From Moesziomyces globuligerus (Eukaryota; Basidiomycota; Ustilaginomycetes; Ustilaginales; Ustilaginaceae), in NCBI GenBank assembly GCA_030849465.1, contig JARVLF010000020.1, positions 574,367-638,366 of the forward strand: 64,000 nt of DNA, read 5' to 3'. A program made the position numbers and the translations under genes. Positions 60,680-64,000 of the stretch are shown here, piece by piece. The notes under the pieces are model-generated. The model saw only the letters and a list, made by a program, of their open reading frames with translations, was not told the DNA's origin and did no database searches. Position 1 is the stretch's first letter, and every line of letters starts with the position of its first letter.

Positions 60680-61703
60680 CTATGCAGCTGGGTTGAACTT
60701 GAATACGAGTTCATAGTGGTTGCCAGTGTAGTAGAGAGCATGCCACTGGGTTGGAGCATGGACCTTGTTGACCTCAAAGTAGGTTCTGTCTGGGTTGATG
60801 ATGATCAAGCTGAGCTTGAAGATACTTACAGCAGCACTCAAGGTAGCATCATCCCCCCATGTACCCATCATTGCCATCTTGGTAAGGTAGGTTCTGACTG
60901 TCAGAGGTTGGCCACCTCTGATGAAGGGATGTTGGGGTACCTCCTTGGTTGCCAAGATAGCTTCTACCATATCTTGATGAAGTTCAAGGTAGTTGACCAC
61001 CTCCAAACGTACCCTCCTGTGGGAACTTTGAACCCCATAGATGATCTCTGAAAGTACCCTGAACTGGCAGTTGCCATCCCCCTTGATGTAGCCAGAGGTC
61101 ATCCTGTAGTTGTCTGTGCCCTGCAGCTCAGCAAGGAAGGTACCTTCAGGTACCATGTGGGACCCCCATATATGGTACTTGTCCAGGTCCTGGTCAAGCT
61201 TCTTGGGAGGTTGGGAGGTACCATGGTGGGTACCATTGGCATCTGTGAAAGGGTCCTTCTGGAGGTAGCAGAACCTGGTCCAGTCTGCCTTGTACCTATC
61301 CCAGATGAGCAGAGCTAGCTTTGCCTTGGTTCCAGCTGAGCCAAAAGGTACCTTGGTCCCACGTTCATTGTAGCACATGGACCTCCACAAGATACCTCTC
61401 TTGTACATCTTCACACACCTCTCTATCTCCTGGAGGTGAACTTGCTCTGAGAGAGGGTCCTTGAACTTGAGGTGGGAGGTAGGTTGAACCTCGGTTGGAG
61501 CATCTATGTCCTGCTTGGAAGGTCTCCAAAGCCACCATTGAGGTTCCTTGAGGTGCCAGAAGGTGTTCTTCAGGCCTGGGTTCCAGCCCAAGGCCAAACC
61601 CAGATCATAGATGATGTTCTTCCTGTTCTGACCTGCCTTCTTGTTACCATCACCCTTGAATACCCCCAGTTCCTGGGCCTTGTGAAGTACCTTGTTGAGT
61701 GGG
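60680..61703 (-). pseudogene. OTU-domain cysteine protease-like ORF, 5' truncated at a telomeric seed
   Basis: Open frame of about 340 codons without a convincing ATG. The C-terminal part is an OTU domain (deubiquitinase fold): GYIKGDGNCQFRVLSEIIYG with catalytic Asp and Cys, HRRVRLEVVNYLELH, MGTWGDDATLSAAVSIFKL and NHYELVFKF with the catalytic His. The upstream 200 residues (KYHIWGSH, KVPFGSAGTKAKLAL) are not recognised. The frame runs unbroken back to TTAGGGTTACAAGG at 61,704, where real sequence stops, so the start was lost at this module joint. Active-site residues are all kept, suggesting recent decay or a spliced or alternative start. OTU domains occur as cellular deubiquitinases and in some eukaryotic transposons; the subtelomeric setting fits the latter. 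Confidence 0.75.
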
Positions 61704-61706
61704 TTA

Positions 61707-61967
61707 GGGTTACAAGGTGGACCCTTTTATAAATCGATTAGGGTTGCTTAAGCAAAGTTGTAGAGCAGATCCAATTGAGTATATTTCATTATCTGACCCT
61801 ACGCTGGAAGCATAATATTTTCCCGCGTTACAGTCCGTCAAAGTTTGGCCTGACCGGGGTCGACACGTCAAAAAAGTCAAATTTTGGACACGCGCCCATA
61901 ATGAAAGATGACGCTTATGACACCCTCAGATCACCCTGAAAGTATCACAGCAATAGCACAAGTCCTC
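61707..61967. repeat. R sub-repeat, copy 1 (261 bp)
   Basis: Starts GGGTTACAAGGTGGACCC and ends CACAAGTCCTC. Further copies are at 62,547-62,807, 62,818-63,078 and 63,658-63,807 (cut by the telomere). Copies 1/3 and 2/4 form two subtypes differing at a few bases, for example AGATCCAATTGAGT versus AGGTCAAACTGAGT. Confidence 0.93.
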
Positions 61968-62387
61968 ATGGTGTGACGGTGGACTTTGCGTTTTCCAAGA
62001 TTTTGGCCGGGGCACCAAGGGTCCCCCCTTGGAAACATGAAAAATGGCCCCCCTCCAAATGCTCTGCTACTTTAATAGAACTTGTACACGCATGCTTGGA
62101 GATGCTAAGTCCAGAGGTTCAGGCAGATTGGTCAGCTGGGGGTGGAGGTATGGCGACCCCAACATCGTCCAACCCTGACCCTATGTGACTCATATCACGC
62201 ACATCACAGACACATATGGTTGGCTATTTACAGGGGATGTTTTTGGGTTTTTTGTGCTATCCTATGTACATACAGTCAGTTCTTTGCCACATCACACACA
62301 CAGCACCTCAAAGTGGTTGCCACCAAGGTGGATGAGGCCCAGGTACGGCCCTTTGGCACCACCTGGGTAGGTGGCTAGGGTTAGGGG

Positions 62388-62532
62388 TTCCAAGGGGGTC
62401 CCAAGTAGGGTTGGGATTTGACCACCTCTTTTTATGATGTTTATAGGTTCTTTAGGTCCCATTGAGCATATTCCTTGCTGAACCCTACTCAAGTTTATCA
62501 GTAGGTTGCGGAGATATGAGCCGAAGAAATTT
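62388..62532. repeat. subtelomeric box, copy 3
   Basis: 145-bp box, same length as copy 1 at 52,723-52,867, preceded by CTAGGGTTAGGGG (telomere-like) and followed by GGCCGGGTGGCAAA and the R2 seed. Confidence 0.92.
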
Positions 62533-62546
62533 GGCCGGGTGGCAAA

Positions 62547-62807
62547 GGGTTACAAGGTGGACCCTTTTATAAATCGATTAGGGTTGCTTAAGCAAAGTTG
62601 TAGAGCAGGTCAAACTGAGTACATTTCATTATCTGACCCTACGCTGGAAGCATAATATTTTCCCGCGTTACGGTCCGTCAAAGTTTGGCCCGACCGGGGT
62701 CGACACGTCAAAAAAGTCAAATTTTGGACACGCGCCCATAATGAAAGATGACGCTTATGACACCCTCAGAGCACCCTGAAAGTGTCACAGCAATAGCACA
62801 AGTCCTC
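62547..62807. repeat. R sub-repeat, copy 2 (261 bp)
   Basis: Second subtype of R. It ends CACAAGTCCTC and is followed by TTTAGGGTTAGGGTTACAAGG, a telomere-like joint to unit 2. Confidence 0.92.
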
Positions 62808-62814
62808 TTTAGGG

Positions 62815-63807
62815 TTAGGGTTACAAGGTGGACCCTTTTATAAATTGATTAGGGTTGCTTAAGCAAAGTTGTAGAGCAGATCCAATTGAGTATATTTCAT
62901 TATCTGACCCTACGCTGGAAGCATAATATTTTCCCGCGTTACAGTCCGTCAAAGTTTGGCCTGACCGGGGTCGACACGTCAAAAAAGTCAAATTTTGGAC
63001 ACGCGCCCATAATGAAAGATGACGCTTATGACACCCTCAGATCACCCTGAAAGTATCACAGCAATAGCACAAGTCCTCATGGTGTGACGGTGGACTTTGC
63101 GTTTTCCAAGATTTTGGCCGGGGCACCAAGGGTCCCCCCTTGGAAACATGAAAAATGGCCCCCCTCCAAATGCTCTGCTACTTTAATAGAACTTGTACAC
63201 GCATGCTTGGAGATGCTAAGTCCAGAGGTTCAGGCAGATTGGTCAGCTGGGGGTGGAGGTATGGCGACCCCAACATCGTCCAACCCTGACCCTATGTGAC
63301 TCATATCACGCACATCACAGACACATATGGTTGGCTATTTACAGGGGATGTTTTTGGGTTTTTTGTGCTATCCTATGTACATACAGTCAGTTCTTTGCCA
63401 CATCACACACACAGCACCTCAAAGTGGTTGCCACCAAGGTGGATGAGGCCCAGGTACGGCCCTTTGGCACCACCTGGGTAGGTGGCTAGGGTTAGGGGTT
63501 CCAAGGGGGTCCCAAGTAGGGTTGGGATTTGACCACCTCTTTTTATGATGTTTATAGGTTCTTTAGGTCCCATTGAGCATATTCCTTGCTGAACCCTACT
63601 CAAGTTTATCAGTAGGTTGCGGAGATATGAGCCGAAGAAATTTGGCCGGGTGGCAAAGGGTTACAAGGTGGACCCTTTTATAAATCGATTAGGGTTGCTT
63701 AAGCAAAGTTGTAGAGCAGGTCAAACTGAGTACATTTCATTATCTGACCCTACGCTGGAAGCATAATATTTTCCCGCGTTACGGTCCGTCAAAGTTTGGC
63801 CCGACCG
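62815..63807. repeat. subtelomeric tandem unit 2 (993 bp, truncated by the telomere)
   Basis: Copy of unit 1 offset by 1,111 bp, nearly identical (one visible change is AAATTGATTA for AAATCGATTA). Contains R3 (62,818-63,078), box copy 4 (63,499-63,643) and partial R4 (63,658-63,807), ending GGCCCGACCG where the telomere array begins. Confidence 0.95.
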
Positions 63808-64000
63808 TAGGGTTATAGGGTTAGGGTTAGGGTTAGGGTTAGGGTTAGGGTTAGGGTTAGGGTTAGGGTTAGGGTTAGGGTTAGGGTTAGGGTTAGGGTT
63901 AGGGTTAGGGTTAGGGTTAGGGTTAGGGTTAGGGTTAGGGTTAGGGTTAGGGTTAGGGTTAGGGTTAGGGTTAGGGTTAGGGTTAGGGTTAGGGTTAGGG
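63808..64000 (+). repeat. terminal telomere, TTAGGG array
   Basis: After TAGGG and one irregular TTATAGGG unit (63,808-63,820), 30 perfect TTAGGG repeats fill 63,821-64,000. The G-rich strand runs 5'->3' to the end, so this is the right-hand chromosome terminus. Confidence 0.98.

Larger units (their letters stand above)
61704..62814. repeat. subtelomeric tandem unit 1 (1,111 bp)
   Basis: Begins TTAGGGTTACAAGGTGG and repeats at exactly +1,111 bp (62,815). Internal order: R1 sub-repeat (61,707-61,967), a 420-bp spacer, the 145-bp box (62,388-62,532), then R2 (62,547-62,807). Small ORFs (71, 78 and 66 codons) recur with identical translation in unit 2 but resemble no protein and are not annotated. 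Confidence 0.95.

Noticed and set aside
61973..63489. Small ORFs repeated in both 1,111-bp units (71 and 78 codons)
   Set aside because: Identical translation follows from the recent duplication; no family resemblance, no codon bias like the core genes.

Overview
The window is the right-hand end of a fungal chromosome, most probably from a smut fungus (Ustilaginales; Ustilago, Sporisorium or Pseudozyma type). The evidence is GC-rich compact genes with few short introns, basidiomycete-style orthologues, and 30 perfect TTAGGG repeats running to the last base. The organism assignment is inference from gene style; no species-diagnostic locus was checked.

Bases 1-51,327 are an ordinary, gene-dense core region with 16 protein genes: pyruvate dehydrogenase E1-alpha (partial), a small complex I subunit (NDUFB2-like), a SWI3/SMARCC chromatin-remodelling subunit, a PhoD-type membrane phosphatase, HIS7, a serine-rich protein of unknown function, a secreted pepsin-like protease, an ABCC transporter, ATP11, UTP6 (frame broken by a 7-bp tandem duplication), SEC4-type Rab GTPase, a LIM-RhoGAP, a DJ-1/isonitrile-hydratase-like protein, a family 17 glycosyltransferase, an NmrA-like reductase, VPS27, and RPB1 with three exons and a short divergent CTD. 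There is no operon logic. Several neighbours share divergent promoter regions (PDA1/NDUFB2, PhoD/HIS7, ABCC/ATP11, UTP6/SEC4, DJ-1/GT17, VPS27/RPB1).

After RPB1 the character changes at once. Bases about 52,300-63,807 are a subtelomere built from modules: a transposase remnant, a Ty3/Gypsy chromovirus (Pol on the minus strand, and a separate intron-containing gene with a Zn2Cys6-like cysteine cluster on the plus strand), an OTU-protease ORF fragment, KpnI-site-like GGTACC-rich repeats, and two tandem 1,111-bp units next to the telomere. Short telomere-like seeds (GGGTTACAAGG, often preceded by TTA) sit at the module joints. This suggests repeated end loss, telomere healing and capture of new modules.

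The most unusual signal is a family of 29-bp imperfect palindromes (11-bp arm, 7-base centre, 11-bp arm) confined, as far as I can see, to the retroelement region. There are 13 copies in five clusters. Within four of the clusters the spacing is 39 bp (29 + 10), which also keeps a reading frame encoding an Arg-rich (I/V)RRVxxTRR(I/T) peptide. The clusters lie in the putative LTR, between the two oppositely oriented genes, inside pol, and at the 5' end of pol. There the last palindrome is cut at its centre and joined directly to telomeric repeats. I know of no described element with this architecture.
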